Below are positions 12,159-12,748 of a stretch of 12,748 nucleotides of DNA, one piece after another. The translations under genes and the position numbers were made by a program. The notes under the pieces were generated by a model that did not search any database, was not told where the DNA came from, and was given only the letters and a program-made list of their open reading frames with translations. Origin of the DNA: JBNKDD01 sp050288085 (GTDB taxonomy: Bacteria; Chloroflexota; Anaerolineae; Aggregatilineales; UBA3940); the NCBI GenBank assembly GCA_050288085.1, contig JBNKDD010000159.1, forward strand, positions 1-12,748. The letters run 5' to 3'. Position 1 is the stretch's first letter, and each line of letters begins with the position of its first letter.

Positions 12159-12748
12159 TTGGAGAAAAATTCAAGAATCTATGTAGCAGGTGAACAGACT
12201 CTTATTGGCTCTGCTATCTTACGACAGTTAGACCAAGAAGGATATACCAATATCATTGGTGAGCAGGAAGAAAGTGTTGATCTCACCGACGGGACTCAGG
12301 TTGAACAGTTTTTTTCTGATCGTCGGCCTGAGTATGTATTTCTAACTGCTGGTCGGACCGGAGGAATTGCGGCAAACCAGAGGTATCCAGCCGATTTAAT
12401 GCTGGATAATTTACTGGTCAACACCCATGTTATTAAGAATGCCCATATTTATGGGGTCAAGAAGTTATTGTATCTTGCCAGTTCGTGCAGCTACCCTAAG
12501 TTTGCCGAACAACCGATGCGGGTTGAATCTCTAATGACCGGCCCGCTTGAACCGACAAATGAAGCCTATGCTCTAGCGAAGATTTCCGGGATGAAGTTAT
12601 GCCAAGCCTACTATACGCAATATGGCTGCAATTTTATTTCCGGGATTCCGGCCAACCCATTTGGGCCTGATGATGATTTTGATCCAGAAGATTCACATGT
12701 GATCGGGGCTTTGCTTCACCGTATGCATGCGGCAAAAGTTACGATGGC
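12159..12748 (+). CDS. GDP-L-fucose synthase-like NAD(P)-dependent epimerase/reductase (3' end beyond window)
   Basis: The first 196 residues of a short-chain dehydrogenase of the GDP-L-fucose synthase (Fcl/WcaG) family are visible. After the start, RIYVAGEQTLIGSAILRQL is the nucleotide-binding segment. Family blocks follow: PEYVFLTAGRTGGIAANQ, LYLASSCSYPKFAEQP with the catalytic Ser region, LTGP-type TGPLEPTNEAYALAKISG with the YxxxK pair, and GPDDDFDPEDSHV. The family converts GDP-4-keto-6-deoxymannose to GDP-L-fucose, or the equivalent 6-deoxyheptose. The Gly-rich loop is altered: the usual GxxGxxG has Thr for the central Gly. The TTG start is chosen because AGGTGA lies seven bases upstream and the protein then aligns with relatives from its first residues. 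It is probably in one operon with the kinase. Confidence 0.88.
   Translation, partial: MEKNSRIYVAGEQTLIGSAILRQLDQEGYTNIIGEQEESVDLTDGTQVEQFFSDRRPEYVFLTAGRTGGIAANQRYPADLMLDNLLVNTHVIKNAHIYGVKKLLYLASSCSYPKFAEQPMRVESLMTGPLEPTNEAYALAKISGMKLCQAYYTQYGCNFISGIPANPFGPDDDFDPEDSHVIGALLHRMHAAKVTM

Noticed and set aside
1..12748. CRISPR array, tRNA, rRNA or known riboswitch
   Set aside because: No regularly spaced repeats, cloverleaf-like segments or recognised riboswitch cores were seen on reading both strands.

Overview
The window looks like chromosomal DNA of a free-living bacterium with roughly 50% G+C. The best guess is Chloroflexota, class Anaerolineae. This rests on gene style only: a membrane-anchored WD40 protein with a Pro/Thr-rich linker, a small FHA protein, a Uma2-family protein, a large GT-C-like membrane protein and frequent GTG/TTG starts. 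No rRNA, tRNA or CRISPR array was seen, so the taxonomy is inference.

Layout. (1) Positions 1-459 hold the 3' end of an insertion sequence with an ISKra4-like transposase; its right end appears to lie inside the 3' end of the next gene. (2) On the minus strand, 441-1823 is a WD40-repeat membrane protein with its own clear promoter. (3) On the minus strand, 3202 down to 1912 is a compact transcription unit: a degenerate GGDEF domain fused to a ribbon-helix-helix (RHH) DNA-binding domain, a 27-codon small ORF with a very strong ribosome binding site, and a four-cysteine zinc-ribbon-like protein, closed by a hairpin terminator. A dyad covers the predicted promoter. (4) On the minus strand, 3448-3672 is a small YtxH-like membrane protein. 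(5) On the plus strand, 3845-4417 is an FHA-domain protein followed by a terminator. (6) On the plus strand, 4535-8478 is a tight four-gene run: M24 (Xaa-Pro-type) peptidase, divergent HAD-like protein, GT-C-like membrane protein and a small soluble HAD phosphatase. (7) On the minus strand, 8480-9271 is a membrane-anchored M23 peptidase that converges on the previous run with one base between the stops. (8) On the plus strand, 9432-9812 is RidA with a near-consensus promoter. (9) On the minus strand are a degenerate Uma2-family protein (9891-10358) and a single-domain response regulator (10426-10851), separated by a strong terminator. (10) On the plus strand, 11059 to the end holds an HddA-like GHMP sugar kinase and the start of a GDP-L-fucose-synthase-like reductase, the beginning of a nucleotide-sugar or surface-glycan locus.

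Most genes are ordinary housekeeping, envelope or signalling genes. The most unusual item is the GGDEF-RHH / small ORF / zinc-ribbon unit. It could be a transcription regulator controlled by a nucleotide-binding fold that has lost its catalytic motif, and it may regulate its own promoter. No gap longer than 300 bases lacks a gene. The longest, 3203-3447, holds a promoter, a dyad and hairpins.
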